Assembly: GCF_001633105.1 (NCBI RefSeq)
Contig: NZ_LUKZ01000020.1
Span: 27,526-80,101 of the forward strand
Source of the DNA: Acidovorax sp. GW101-3H11
Lineage (GTDB): Bacteria > Pseudomonadota > Gammaproteobacteria > Burkholderiales > Burkholderiaceae_C
Reading direction: 5' to 3'
Length of the DNA stretch: 52,576 nt
Below the pieces are notes generated by a model that made no database searches, was not told the origin of the DNA, and was given only the letters and a program-made list of their open reading frames with translations. Shown here piece after piece: positions 36,302 through 44,595 of this stretch. Each line of letters begins with the position of its first letter. Position 1 is the stretch's first letter. The position numbers were made by a program, and so were the translations under genes.

Positions 36302-36754
36302 ATGCTGAAGAACATTGATCCCCTGCTGACCCCCGACCTGCTCAAGGTGCTGGCCGAGATGGGCCACGACGACGCCATCGTGCTGGCCGACGCCAACTTC
36401 ACCGCCATGAGCCTGGGCGCGGGCAAGCCCGTGCTGCGCCTGCCCGGCATTGGCATGGCGCGCGCCGTGCAAGCGGTGGCCAGCGTGCTGCCCCTGGCGC
36501 AGGATGTGCCGCACCCCGTGGCCTACATGCAGGTGGGTGGCACCGAGGTGCCGTACCGCTCAGCCCTGCAGCGCGAAACCATGGACGTGCTGGCGCGCGA
36601 GGGCGTGGCCAGCGCGCAGGCCGAAGGCGTGGAGCGTTTTGCGTTCTACGAGCGCGTCAAAAAGGCCTATGCGATCGTCGTCACTGGCGAGCGCCAGCCC
36701 TGGGGCAACTTCCTGCTGCGCAAGGGCGTCATCGGCGACACTCTGAACGCCTGA
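36302..36754 (+). CDS. RbsD/FucU-family sugar mutarotase
   Basis: The 150-residue protein has the FucU/RbsD fold: LLKVLAEMGHDDAIVLADAN with the conserved His near residue 22 and Asp near 30, LGAGKPVLRLPGIGMARAVQ near 39, and ERFAFYERVKKAYAIVVTGE near 117 with the family Tyr. These enzymes interconvert sugar anomers (ribose, fucose, possibly fructose) so that transported sugar can be phosphorylated by the kinase. It sits between the ABC ATPase and the ROK regulator and is nine bases downstream of the former. Most similar in length to FucU. Confidence 0.9.
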   Translation: MLKNIDPLLTPDLLKVLAEMGHDDAIVLADANFTAMSLGAGKPVLRLPGIGMARAVQAVASVLPLAQDVPHPVAYMQVGGTEVPYRSALQRETMDVLAREGVASAQAEGVERFAFYERVKKAYAIVVTGERQPWGNFLLRKGVIGDTLNA

Positions 36755-36767
36755 CCGTTTCTTCACC

Positions 36768-38009
36768 ATGCTGGACACCGACGCATCTCCATCCGCCGTT
36801 GACAACACTGCCGCCAGCCCCGCGCTGCTGCGCCAGCGCGGCTCCAACCACGTGGGGCTGCGCCAGTTCAACGAGCGCGTGGTACTGCAGGCGCTGCGTA
36901 CCCACGGCAGTCTGGCCAAGGCCGAGATGGCGCGGGTCACGGGACTCACGGCGCAGACCATTGGCCTCATCACCGCGCGGCTGGACGAAGACCAGCTGCT
37001 GCGCCGCGAAGCCCCCGTGCGCGGCCGCGTGGGCCAGCCTTCGGTGCCCATTGGCCTCAACCCCGACGGCGCGTTTGCCATCGGCATCAAGATCGGCCGC
37101 CGCAGTGCCGACTGGCTGCTGGTGGATTTCACCGGCCATGTGCGCGAGCGCATCGTGCTCGACTACGCCTTCCCCGACATCGATGTGCTGCTGCCCGCCA
37201 TCCGCACGCACCTCAACCAGCTGCTCGACGGCCTGGGCCCGCTGCGCTCGCGCGTGGTGGGCGTGGGCGTGGCCGCGCCGTTCCAGCTCGGCGGCTGGCA
37301 CCGCATGCTGGGGCTGACCGAGGCGCAGTCCGAAGCCTGGAACAACATCGACCTGGCCGAGCAGGTGCAGCAGATGACCGAGCTGCCCGTGAGTTTTGCC
37401 AAGGACACCTCCGCGGCCTGCGTGGCCGAGCTGCTGCAGGGGCGCGGGCGCGACATCCCCAGCTTTTTGTACCTGTTCATGGACACCTTTGTGGGCGGCG
37501 GGCTGGTCATCAACTCGCACCTGCACCGGGGCCTGCATGGCAATGCGGGCGCCGTCGCCTCGCTGCCACTGTCGCCCGCCCAACCGGGGCAGGCGCCTGC
37601 ACAGCTCATCAGCCAGGCATCCCTGTGGGAGCTGGAGCAGCGCTTTCGCGAACACGGCCTCGACCCCATGGCCGCCTACGACAAACGCGTGCTGCAGGCC
37701 CCGTGGCTGGAACACAGCCGGGGCTGGATTGCGCGCGCGGCAGCAGGCCTGGCGCACTGCATCGTCTCGGCCACCGCATTTTTGGATCTGGACGCCGTGG
37801 TGGTCGATGGCGCCGCAGCCCCCGAGCTGCTGCAGGCCCTGTGCGAAGGCGCCCGCCACGCGCTGGCCGACTACAACTGGGAAGGCCTGCACCAGCCGCC
37901 CCGGCTGGAACTGGGCACCATGGGCTCAGACGCCCGGGCGCTGGGGGGGGCGTTGCTGCCGCTGCATGCGTGTTTTGCGCCGGATACGGACATCTTCCTC
38001 AAGGCCTAG
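36768..38009 (+). CDS. ROK-family transcriptional regulator (FrcR-like)
   Basis: The 413-residue protein has an N-terminal winged helix-turn-helix (VVLQALRTHGSLAKAEMARV, TGLTAQTIGLITARLDED) and a C-terminal ROK sugar-kinase-like domain (AIGIKIGRRSADWLLVDFTG, FMDTFVGGGLVINSHLHRGL, GNAGAVASLPLS). In this fold the expected zinc-binding CXCGXXGC motif is not seen, and the Asp-dependent kinase motif is degenerate, so it should act as a repressor. The best target is the TAAATC-N5-GATTTA site in the frc promoter. It is the last gene of the operon, starting 13 bases after the mutarotase. Confidence 0.88.
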   Translation: MLDTDASPSAVDNTAASPALLRQRGSNHVGLRQFNERVVLQALRTHGSLAKAEMARVTGLTAQTIGLITARLDEDQLLRREAPVRGRVGQPSVPIGLNPDGAFAIGIKIGRRSADWLLVDFTGHVRERIVLDYAFPDIDVLLPAIRTHLNQLLDGLGPLRSRVVGVGVAAPFQLGGWHRMLGLTEAQSEAWNNIDLAEQVQQMTELPVSFAKDTSAACVAELLQGRGRDIPSFLYLFMDTFVGGGLVINSHLHRGLHGNAGAVASLPLSPAQPGQAPAQLISQASLWELEQRFREHGLDPMAAYDKRVLQAPWLEHSRGWIARAAAGLAHCIVSATAFLDLDAVVVDGAAAPELLQALCEGARHALADYNWEGLHQPPRLELGTMGSDARALGGALLPLHACFAPDTDIFLKA

Positions 38010-38038
38010 TGGCGACCGCGCGGCAGTGAAGGATTGGT

Positions 38039-38105
38039 TGCTATTAAATATATAGCTGCCAAGGCATATCCATCGCGCGGAAAGGCCTGGTTTTGTTCAA
38101 AATTC
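38039..38105 (+). repeat. Dispersed 66-68 bp repeat, copy 5 (intergenic)
   Basis: It starts TGCTATTAAATATATAGCTG, then CCAAGGCATATCCATC, GCGCGGAAAGGCC, TGGTTTTGTTCAAAATTC. It lies between the end of the ROK gene and the end of the HAD gene, which converge, so it could form the 3' structure of both transcripts. It is the copy closest to the apparent consensus. Confidence 0.85.
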
Positions 38106-38142
38106 TTCGGTGAAACCGAGCGGAAAAAGCCCGCCTGCCACC

Positions 38143-38952
38143 TTACCGGCCCGCGAGGACCGCCCGCGCCACTTCCGCAAACCCCGCGCCCCGCTCGCCT
38201 TGGGTCACATAACGCGGCAGGTGCTTGAGCTGCGGCACAAACCGCGCGATGTTGGCCACGCCCACGCTGTGGGTGAAGTGGTGGAACATCGCCTGGTCGT
38301 TCCCCGAGTCGCCCACAAACACCCAGCGGTCCAGCTCCTGCGCCAGGTCGCGGCCCCACAGCTCGCGCACGATCCAGTTCGCGCCCTGCCATTTGTTGAA
38401 GTCGCCAAAACAACCGTGGATGTGGATGCTGCTCACCGTGGTCTGCATGCCTTCGCGCTGCAGCAGGGCCAGCACCTGCTGCACGGTGTCGGGTGTGTGC
38501 TGGTCGAACTCCGCGTAGTCAAACGCCAGGTCGGTCTCGCGCCCGGCGCTGTCGCGGCTCAGGGCCACGCCGGGGACTTCGTCCGCCACCAGGGCTGCGA
38601 TTTCGCGCATGCGCGCCTGGTTGGCGCTGCGTATGGCGGCGTCTTGCTGGTAGCGTTTGAGCAGCGTTTGTCGCGAGTCGGCGCCCCGGGCAAATGCCAC
38701 GGCCCCGTTCTCCGCCACCATGGCATCCACCGGCCAGGTCGAACCCGCAGGCCCTGCCATGAAAGGTTCACACCAGCCAATCGGCCGCCCGGTGATGGGG
38801 ATGACCACCAGCCCCGCAGCCTTCAGGTCGGCCAGCGCCTGCAGTGCGTCGGGCGTGATGGCGCCTTCGGTGGTGAGGGTGTCGTCGATGTCGGTGAAGA
38901 CGCCAACTACTTCACGGCGGGCCGCTGGCGGCCAGAAGTCCAAGGGCAACAT
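38143..38952 (-). CDS. HAD-IIB family hydrolase
   Basis: The 269-residue phosphatase has the haloacid dehalogenase motifs: motif I VFTDIDDTLTTEG near residue 17, motif II IPITGRPIGWCEPF near 50, a lysine/Asn segment SSIHIHGCFGDFNKWQGANW near 180, and motif III/IV FVGDSGNDQAMFHHF near 218. The IIB cap region between motif II and III resembles mannosyl-3-phosphoglycerate or sucrose-phosphate phosphatases. The substrate is unknown. It lies six bases downstream of prfC on the same strand and so is co-transcribed with it, with no functional link evident. Confidence 0.86.
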   Translation of the reverse strand: MLPLDFWPPAARREVVGVFTDIDDTLTTEGAITPDALQALADLKAAGLVVIPITGRPIGWCEPFMAGPAGSTWPVDAMVAENGAVAFARGADSRQTLLKRYQQDAAIRSANQARMREIAALVADEVPGVALSRDSAGRETDLAFDYAEFDQHTPDTVQQVLALLQREGMQTTVSSIHIHGCFGDFNKWQGANWIVRELWGRDLAQELDRWVFVGDSGNDQAMFHHFTHSVGVANIARFVPQLKHLPRYVTQGERGAGFAEVARAVLAGR

Positions 38953-38958
38953 GCGGGC

Positions 38959-40587
38959 TCAACCCGCCTTCTGCAGCGCCAACCCCGCATGCTCCCGCAG
39001 CGGATGGAAGTGGATCTTCGGAAACCGCTCCTGCGCCAAACGCACGTCATACGGCGACGTGCACAGATACGCCAGCGTGTCCGCCGCATCGTGCGCCAGG
39101 CGCAGCGGGTAGGCGTCGGTGAACGCGCGCAGGTCGGCCGCGTTGTCCGCAGTGATCCAGCGCGCGCCGGTGTACTGGCAGCCTTCCAGGCGGACATCGG
39201 CGTCGTATTCGGCCTTCAGGCGGTGCTGCACCACTTCGAACTGCAGCTGGCCTACGGCGCCCAGCAGCATGTTGCCGCCCGCATCGGGCTTGAAGACCTG
39301 AATCGCGCCTTCCTCGCCCAGCTGGGCCAGGCCCTGTTGCAGCTGTTTGGTGCGCAGGGGGTTCTTGAGCACCACGGTCATGAACATCTCGGGCGCGAAG
39401 AACGGCAGGCCGGTGAACTGCAGGTTGGCGCCGTCGGTGATGGTGTCGCCCAGCTGCACGCCGCCGTGGGTGGTAAAGCCGATGATGTCGCCCGCGTAGG
39501 CTTCTTCCACTGCCTCGCGGCGCTGGCTCATGAAGGTCACGACCGAGGTGGGGCGCAGCTCCTTGGCGGTGCGCTGCACCTTGAGCTTCATGCCCGGCGT
39601 GTACTTGCCCGAGGCCACGCGCACGAAGGCGATGCGGTCGCGGTGGTTGGCGTCCATGTTGGCCTGCACCTTGAACACGACGCCCGAGAAGCCTTCGTCC
39701 TCGGGCTGGATGGTCTTGACGACGGGTTGCCGGTTTACTTCGAGCGTGCTCACGCGGGGGCCGGGGGGCGGGGCCATGTCCACCAGGGCGTCCAGCACTT
39801 CCATCACACCGAAGTTGTTCACGCCGGAGCCGAAGAACACCGGGGTGAGTTTGCCGGCCAGGAAGGCTTCATGGTCCCACGCGGGCGATGCGCCCACGGC
39901 CAGTTCCATGCTTTCCAGCGCGGCGTCGAACTCCGCGCCAAAGCGCGCGCGCAGTGTGGTTTCGTCGGACAGGGGGATGGCCTCGAAGTCCTGCGGGCGG
40001 CGTTCGCTGCCGGACTCGAACACCGTCATGGTTTGGGTGCGCAGGTTGATGATGCCGCCGAAGGCCTTGCCCTGGCCCACGGGCCAGGTCATGGGGCAGC
40101 AGGGCATGCCCAGCTCGCGCTCGACCTCGTCCATGATGTCCAGCGGGTCGCGCACTTCGCGGTCCATCTTGTTGACGAAGGTGATGATGGGCGTGTCGCG
40201 CTGGCGGCAGACCTCGATCAGGCGGCGGGTTTGTGCTTCCACACCGTTGGCCGCGTCGATCACCATCAGGGCCGAGTCCACGGCGGTGAGCACGCGGTAG
40301 GTGTCTTCCGAGAAGTCCTTGTGGCCGGGCGTGTCGAGCAGGTTCACGACGTGGTCGCGGTACGCCATCTGCATGACCGAAGAGGCCACCGAGATGCCGC
40401 GCTGCTTTTCGATCTCCATCCAGTCGGATGTGGCGTGGCGGCTGGCCTTGCGGCCCTTGACGGCGCCAGCGATCTGGATCGCGCCCGAGAACAGCAGCAG
40501 CTTTTCCGTCAGCGTCGTTTTACCGGCGTCGGGGTGGGAAATGATGGCAAAGGTGCGGCGGCGCCGGGTTTCGGGGGCGTAGGACAC
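38959..40587 (-). CDS. prfC: Peptide chain release factor 3
   Basis: The 542-residue translational GTPase recycles RF1/RF2 from the ribosome after peptide release. G1 is ISHPDAGKTTLTE near residue 16, G3 DTPGHKDFSEDTYR near 87 and G4 VNKMDREVRDP near 142. Domains 2 and 3 are intact (MFMTVVLKNPLRTKQLQQGL near 395). Its length equals the family norm. The start at 40587 is typical (MSYAPETRRRRTFAIISHPD). It heads a two-gene unit with the HAD phosphatase; the 289-base upstream region to the SDR gene includes a hairpin at 40813-40850. Confidence 0.97.
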   Translation of the reverse strand: MSYAPETRRRRTFAIISHPDAGKTTLTEKLLLFSGAIQIAGAVKGRKASRHATSDWMEIEKQRGISVASSVMQMAYRDHVVNLLDTPGHKDFSEDTYRVLTAVDSALMVIDAANGVEAQTRRLIEVCRQRDTPIITFVNKMDREVRDPLDIMDEVERELGMPCCPMTWPVGQGKAFGGIINLRTQTMTVFESGSERRPQDFEAIPLSDETTLRARFGAEFDAALESMELAVGASPAWDHEAFLAGKLTPVFFGSGVNNFGVMEVLDALVDMAPPPGPRVSTLEVNRQPVVKTIQPEDEGFSGVVFKVQANMDANHRDRIAFVRVASGKYTPGMKLKVQRTAKELRPTSVVTFMSQRREAVEEAYAGDIIGFTTHGGVQLGDTITDGANLQFTGLPFFAPEMFMTVVLKNPLRTKQLQQGLAQLGEEGAIQVFKPDAGGNMLLGAVGQLQFEVVQHRLKAEYDADVRLEGCQYTGARWITADNAADLRAFTDAYPLRLAHDAADTLAYLCTSPYDVRLAQERFPKIHFHPLREHAGLALQKAG

Positions 40588-40812
40588 GGGGGGGATTCCA
40601 AGAGGGCTAGGGCCCGCTGCGGCAAGGGCTGCGGCAGTGGGCGCGACAGGCGCGGTGCGCCGAATCGCGGGATTTTACCGGGCGGGCGCTCTGGATTCCC
40701 CGGGGCAGGCATCAGCTATTCATTGCGCTGCACGCCACCCACAGCGCTTGAAACTGGCGCGCACAAGGCCAGCGCACCCGTGGAGCTGGCTTTGCCAGGC
40801 CACCGGATGCGT

Positions 40813-40850
40813 CCCCCTCCCGCCCCGCACAGCGGGGCGAGAGAGGGGGA
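40813..40850. terminator. Long GC-rich hairpin downstream of the SDR gene
   Basis: TCCCCCTC...GCCCCGC pairs with GCGGGGC...GAGGGGGA around an ACA loop, giving a stem of about 15 pairs with a few mismatches. It lies 27 bases past the stop of the minus-strand SDR gene, and upstream of prfC. There is no clear T-run, so it may act as a terminator or as a GC-rich repeat of a type common in this group. Apart from this, 40588-40876 shows only the presumed prfC promoter. Confidence 0.5.
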
Positions 40851-40876
40851 AGGCGCACAGCGCCTCAGGGGGTGTT

Positions 40877-41647
40877 TCACTTCGCCTGCGTGTGGCGGGC
40901 ATACATCTTCTGCATGCCACCGATCCAGCGTTCGTAGTCCTGCCCCTTGTTGCGGAAGTACTGCGCCACCTCGGGGTGGGGCAGCACTAGAAAGCGCCCG
41001 TCCAACATGGCGGCCAGCACGTCGCTCGCCACCTGCTCAGGCGGCAGGATGCCGTCGTGCGAGGCCGATCCGCCGTCGCCCGTGACCATGGCCGTCTGCA
41101 CCGACTGTGGGCACAGGCAGGCCACGCCCACGCCCTTGCGGCCATAGGCGATGCGCAGCCACTCGGCAAAGGCCACGGCCGCGTGTTTGGTGACGGCGTA
41201 GGGAGCGGATTCGACGATGGTCAAGAGCCCGGCGGCCGAGGCGGTGACCAGGAAAAAGCCTTCGCCGCGCTCCACCATCTCGGGCACCACGGCGCGAGCC
41301 GCCCACACATGGGCCATGCCGTGGATGTTCCACATGGCGTCCCACAGCGGGTCTTCCAGCTCGATGCCACCCGGGCGGCCCAGGATGCCCGCGTTGGAGA
41401 TATAGGCGTCCACGCGGCCATAGCGCTCGCGCGTGGTGGCTACCAGGGCCTGGATATCGGCCTCTTTCGACACATCGCAGCGCACGGCCAGGCCGCCGAA
41501 TTCTGCCGCCACGGCCTGGGCGGGTTCCAGGTGCAGGTCGGCCACGACGACGGCGCGCGCGCCCTCCTGCGCAAAACGCCGCGCGATGCTGCGGCCGATG
41601 CCGCTGGCGCCGCCGGTGACGATGATGACCTTGTCCTTGGGGTCCAT
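40877..41647 (-). CDS. Short-chain dehydrogenase/reductase
   Basis: The 256-residue classical SDR has the cofactor motif TGGASGIGRSIARRF near residue 12, the segment YISNAGILGRPG near 85 (NAG motif), the catalytic Ser in VTASAAGLLTI near 135, and the YAVTKHAAVA motif with Tyr and Lys near 149-153. It oxidises or reduces an alcohol or ketone with NAD(P). The substrate is not deducible. The ATG at 41647 is preceded on its strand by GAGGAGCACAGC. It is divergent from the ahcY riboswitch region and in the same direction as prfC but separated from it by 289 bases. Confidence 0.9.
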   Translation of the reverse strand: MDPKDKVIIVTGGASGIGRSIARRFAQEGARAVVVADLHLEPAQAVAAEFGGLAVRCDVSKEADIQALVATTRERYGRVDAYISNAGILGRPGGIELEDPLWDAMWNIHGMAHVWAARAVVPEMVERGEGFFLVTASAAGLLTIVESAPYAVTKHAAVAFAEWLRIAYGRKGVGVACLCPQSVQTAMVTGDGGSASHDGILPPEQVASDVLAAMLDGRFLVLPHPEVAQYFRNKGQDYERWIGGMQKMYARHTQAK

Positions 41648-41803
41648 GCTGTGCTCCTCGATGGGTCTTTTGAAAGAGCACCAGTGTCAGGGGCTCCGCT
41701 GCCCCCGGCAGCCGCACAGGTGACATGGGCGGTTGGCATGCCGCCGACGTAAGCGGGCGAGGACTGGCAATGGCCGGGCGGCCCCACCCGCAGCCCGGGG
41801 ATG

Positions 41804-41832
41804 TTTCCCCGCCGGGCACTTGCTTTTATAAT
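41804..41832 (+). promoter_or_regulatory. Promoter of the SAH riboswitch/ahcY transcript
   Basis: A perfect TATAAT lies at 41827-41832, with a weak -35-like TTTCCC at 41804-41809 and a 17-base spacer. Transcription would start just before the riboswitch at 41840, as needed. The strong -10 with weak -35 fits a housekeeping gene whose output is then set by the riboswitch. Confidence 0.65.
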
Positions 41833-41839
41833 CCGCCGA

Positions 41840-41912
41840 TCCGAGGAGCGTTGCAGCGTCCCCAGCACAGGCGGGGCGTGAGGCTCGGAGTCACCCAGCA
41901 ACGACGCTCATC
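41840..41912 (+). promoter_or_regulatory. SAH (S-adenosylhomocysteine) riboswitch
   Basis: The sequence has the conserved pieces in order: CCGAGGAGCGTTGCAGCG at 41841-41858, AGGCTCGG at 41881-41888 which pairs with CCGAG, then CAACGACGCTCA at 41899-41910 which pairs with the AGCGTTG region in the pseudoknotted fold. The spacer hairpin CCCAGCACAGGCGGGG is in the variable position. This family binds SAH and turns on SAH-recycling genes. Here it is 73 bases before ahcY. The 338-base gap 41648-41985 is filled by this, its promoter, and the leader. Confidence 0.92.
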
Positions 41913-41985
41913 CACTTCTCGTGTGGTGAGCCTTGTCACTCCCCCCGACCAGTGGTTTTTCAAACATGCTTTGGAGCACACCACC

Positions 41986-43422
41986 ATGAACGCACGCGTC
42001 AACGCCCCGGTCAACACCGACTGCATCATTGCCGACATCGGCCTGGCCGATTGGGGCCGCAAAGAAATCCGCATCGCCGAAACCGAGATGCCCGGCCTGA
42101 TGGCCATCCGCGAGGAATTCGCGGCCAAGCAGTCGCTCAAGGGTGCCCGCATCACCGGCAGCCTGCACATGACGATCCAGACCGCCGTGCTGATCGAGAC
42201 GCTGCAAGCCCTGGGCGCCGATGTGCGCTGGGCCTCGTGCAACATCTTCTCCACGCAGGACCACGCCGCCGCCGCCATCGCCGCCACCGGCACGCCCGTG
42301 TTTGCCATCAAGGGCGAGACCCTGGCCGAGTACTGGGACTACACCCACCGCATTTTTGACTTTGGCCCAAAGGGCACTGCAGGCGAAGGCCCCAACCTGA
42401 TCCTGGACGACGGCGGCGATGCCACGCTGCTGATGCACCTGGGCAAGAAGGCCGAGAAGGATGCGTCCGTGCTGGCCAACCCGGGCAGCGAAGAAGAGCG
42501 CATTCTGTTTGCCGCCATCAAGGCCAAGCTGGCCGAAGACGGCACCTGGTACAGCCGCAAGAGCGCCGAGATCATCGGCGTGACCGAAGAGACCACCACC
42601 GGCGTGCACCGCCTCAAGGAAATGTCGGCCAAGGGCACGCTGATGTTCCGCGCCATCAACGTGAACGACTCGGTGACCAAGAGCAAGTTCGACAACCTGT
42701 ATGGCTGCCGCGAGTCGCTGGTGGACGGCATCAAGCGCGCCACCGACGTGATGATCGCCGGCAAGGTGGCCGTGGTGGCGGGCTACGGCGACGTGGGCAA
42801 GGGCAGCGCCCAGGCCCTGCGCGCCCTGAGCGCTCAGGTGTGGGTGACCGAGATCGACCCCATCAACGCGCTGCAGGCCGCGATGGAAGGCTTCAAGGTC
42901 GTGACCATGGAATGGGCGGCCGACAAGGCCGACATCTTCGTGACCACCACCGGCAACCGCGACGTGATCACCTATGAGCACATGGCAGCGATGAAGGACC
43001 AGGCCATCGTCTGCAACATTGGCCACTTCGACAATGAGATCCAGGTCGCCAAGCTCGAAGAAAACTGCCAGTGGGACGAGATCAAGCCCCAGGTGGACCA
43101 CGTGATCTTCCCCGATGGCAAGCGCATCATCCTGCTGGCCAAGGGCCGCCTGGTGAACCTGGGCTGCGGCACGGGCCACCCCAGCTTTGTGATGTCGAAC
43201 TCGTTCGCCAACCAGACCATCGCCCAGATCGAGCTGTTCACGCACAGCGACTACTACGAAAACGGCAAGGTCTACGTGCTGCCCAAGCACCTCGACGAAA
43301 AGGTGGCGCGCCTGCACCTGAAGAAGGTGGGCGCCATGCTGACCGAGCTGAGCGACGACCAGGCCGCCTACATCGGCGTGCCCAAGCAAGGCCCTTACAA
43401 GCCAGACACGTACCGCTATTGA
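41986..43422 (+). CDS. ahcY: Adenosylhomocysteinase (SAH hydrolase)
   Basis: The 478-residue enzyme hydrolyses S-adenosylhomocysteine to homocysteine and adenosine, relieving product inhibition of methyltransferases. Seen: [20 protein letters not shown] near residue 9, [20 protein letters not shown] near 59, the NAD-binding [16 protein letters not shown] near 265, and the C-terminal KPDTYRY that reaches the partner active site. ATG 41986 is the family start with GGAG nine bases upstream; the frame is open further upstream, but that region is riboswitch. Expression should rise with SAH through the riboswitch. A small GGGGGC-TGC-GCCCCC hairpin lies just past the stop. Confidence 0.97.
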   Translation: MNARVNAPVNTDCIIADIGLADWGRKEIRIAETEMPGLMAIREEFAAKQSLKGARITGSLHMTIQTAVLIETLQALGADVRWASCNIFSTQDHAAAAIAATGTPVFAIKGETLAEYWDYTHRIFDFGPKGTAGEGPNLILDDGGDATLLMHLGKKAEKDASVLANPGSEEERILFAAIKAKLAEDGTWYSRKSAEIIGVTEETTTGVHRLKEMSAKGTLMFRAINVNDSVTKSKFDNLYGCRESLVDGIKRATDVMIAGKVAVVAGYGDVGKGSAQALRALSAQVWVTEIDPINALQAAMEGFKVVTMEWAADKADIFVTTTGNRDVITYEHMAAMKDQAIVCNIGHFDNEIQVAKLEENCQWDEIKPQVDHVIFPDGKRIILLAKGRLVNLGCGTGHPSFVMSNSFANQTIAQIELFTHSDYYENGKVYVLPKHLDEKVARLHLKKVGAMLTELSDDQAAYIGVPKQGPYKPDTYRY

Positions 43423-43519
43423 TTGGATGTGCTGAGGGGGCTGCGCCCCCTTCCCCCGTGGCGTGACGCTGCGCGGGGCCGGGCAGCGGCGCTTGCACGC
43501 CGGGTGCTGATCGCCTAAT

Positions 43520-43587
43520 TGCTATATTAATGATAGCTATCAGGGCATGATGGTCGCGCGGTAGCGGCTGTTTTTACTCATAAAAGG
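43520..43587 (+). repeat. Dispersed 66-68 bp repeat, copy 6 (upstream of tlyA)
   Basis: It starts TGCTATATTAATGATAGCTA, then TCAGGGCATGATGGTC, GCGCGGTAGCGGC, TGTTTTTACTCATAAAAGG. It ends nine bases before the tlyA start and its final AAAAGG provides the apparent ribosome-binding site. Confidence 0.83.
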
Positions 43588-43596
43588 ACGGGCGCC

Positions 43597-44595
43597 ATGC
43601 GCGCAGATGTGTTTTTGGTGGAGCGGGGGCATGCCGCCACCCGCTCGCAGGCCCAGCGCCTGATTGCGTCGGGTGTCGAATGGCGCCTGTCGCCGCTCGC
43701 GCCCTGGCAGAAGGTGGCCAAGAATGGCGACGACATCCCGGCCATTGCCGAGGTGCAGTTGCTCGACGGCGCCGAGGCCAGGTACATCTCGCGCGGCGGG
43801 CTCAAGCTCGAAGGTGCGCTCGATGCCCTGGGCCTGAAGGTAGAAGGCTTGCGCTGCCTGGACGTGGGGCAGAGCACCGGCGGCTTCACCGACTGCCTGC
43901 TGCAGCGCGGCGCAGCGCAGGTGGTTGGCGTGGACGTGGGCCATGACCAGCTGCACGAGCGGCTGCGCAGCGACCCGCGGGTGGTGTATGTGGAGGGCGT
44001 GAACGCCCGCTCGCTGACCGCCGAGGCTTTGCTGCAGGCTTGCGAGCTGGCGCTCTCGGAAGTCATCGAGCTGGAAGAAGACAACGAGACCCAGCCCGAG
44101 GCCCCCTACAGCTGGATGCGCAACGGCGGCCAGGTGGACGAGGACTACGACGACAGCGACGATGCCAAGGAAAAGGACATCGAAGCCTTCAAGTCCGAAC
44201 GCGCCGAACTGGCCAAGGCCCGTGCGCAGGGCACGCTGCCGGTGGAGCGCCGCCGCCGCGCCGACCGTGCCGACGTGGACATCACGCCCGAATTTGGCCT
44301 GGTGACGGGCGACCTGTCGTTCATCTCGCTCACGCTGGTGTTGCCCGCGCTGGTGCCACTGCTGGCACCGCAGGGCGACCTGGTCATGCTGGTCAAGCCG
44401 CAGTTCGAGCTGCAGCCGGGCCAGGTGGGCAAGGGCGGTATCGTGCGCGACGAGGCTCTGTATGCCGTGGTCGAACAACGCATCCGCGACTGCTGCGCCA
44501 CCGTGGGCCTGGCCGTGCTGGCGTGGCTGGACAGCCCCATCCAGGGCGGCGACGGCAACCGTGAATTTTTTATCCATGCAAGGAGGGCTGCATGA
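43597..44595 (+). CDS. tlyA: TlyA-family rRNA 2'-O-methyltransferase with acidic insertion
   Basis: The 332-residue SAM-dependent enzyme methylates the 2'-OH of cytidines in 16S and 23S rRNA. It has an N-terminal S4 RNA-binding domain (MRADVFLVERGHAATRSQAQ, GGLKLEGALDALGLK) and an FtsJ-like methyltransferase domain (DVGQSTGGFTDCLLQRGAAQ near residue 88, VTGDLSFISLTL near 237, LVKPQFELQPGQVGKGG near 265). Residues about 153-227 are an acidic and then basic insertion (ELEEDNETQ, DEDYDDSDDAKEKD, RRRRADRADVD) not found in typical TlyA of about 270 residues. Its ribosome-binding site seems to come from repeat copy 6. It overlaps metF by four bases. Confidence 0.9.
   Translation: MRADVFLVERGHAATRSQAQRLIASGVEWRLSPLAPWQKVAKNGDDIPAIAEVQLLDGAEARYISRGGLKLEGALDALGLKVEGLRCLDVGQSTGGFTDCLLQRGAAQVVGVDVGHDQLHERLRSDPRVVYVEGVNARSLTAEALLQACELALSEVIELEEDNETQPEAPYSWMRNGGQVDEDYDDSDDAKEKDIEAFKSERAELAKARAQGTLPVERRRRADRADVDITPEFGLVTGDLSFISLTLVLPALVPLLAPQGDLVMLVKPQFELQPGQVGKGGIVRDEALYAVVEQRIRDCCATVGLAVLAWLDSPIQGGDGNREFFIHARRAA

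Noticed and set aside
38110..41085. 991-codon plus-strand frame opposite the HAD, prfC and SDR genes
   Set aside because: It is antisense to three clear genes, crosses their boundaries, and has no conserved domain.
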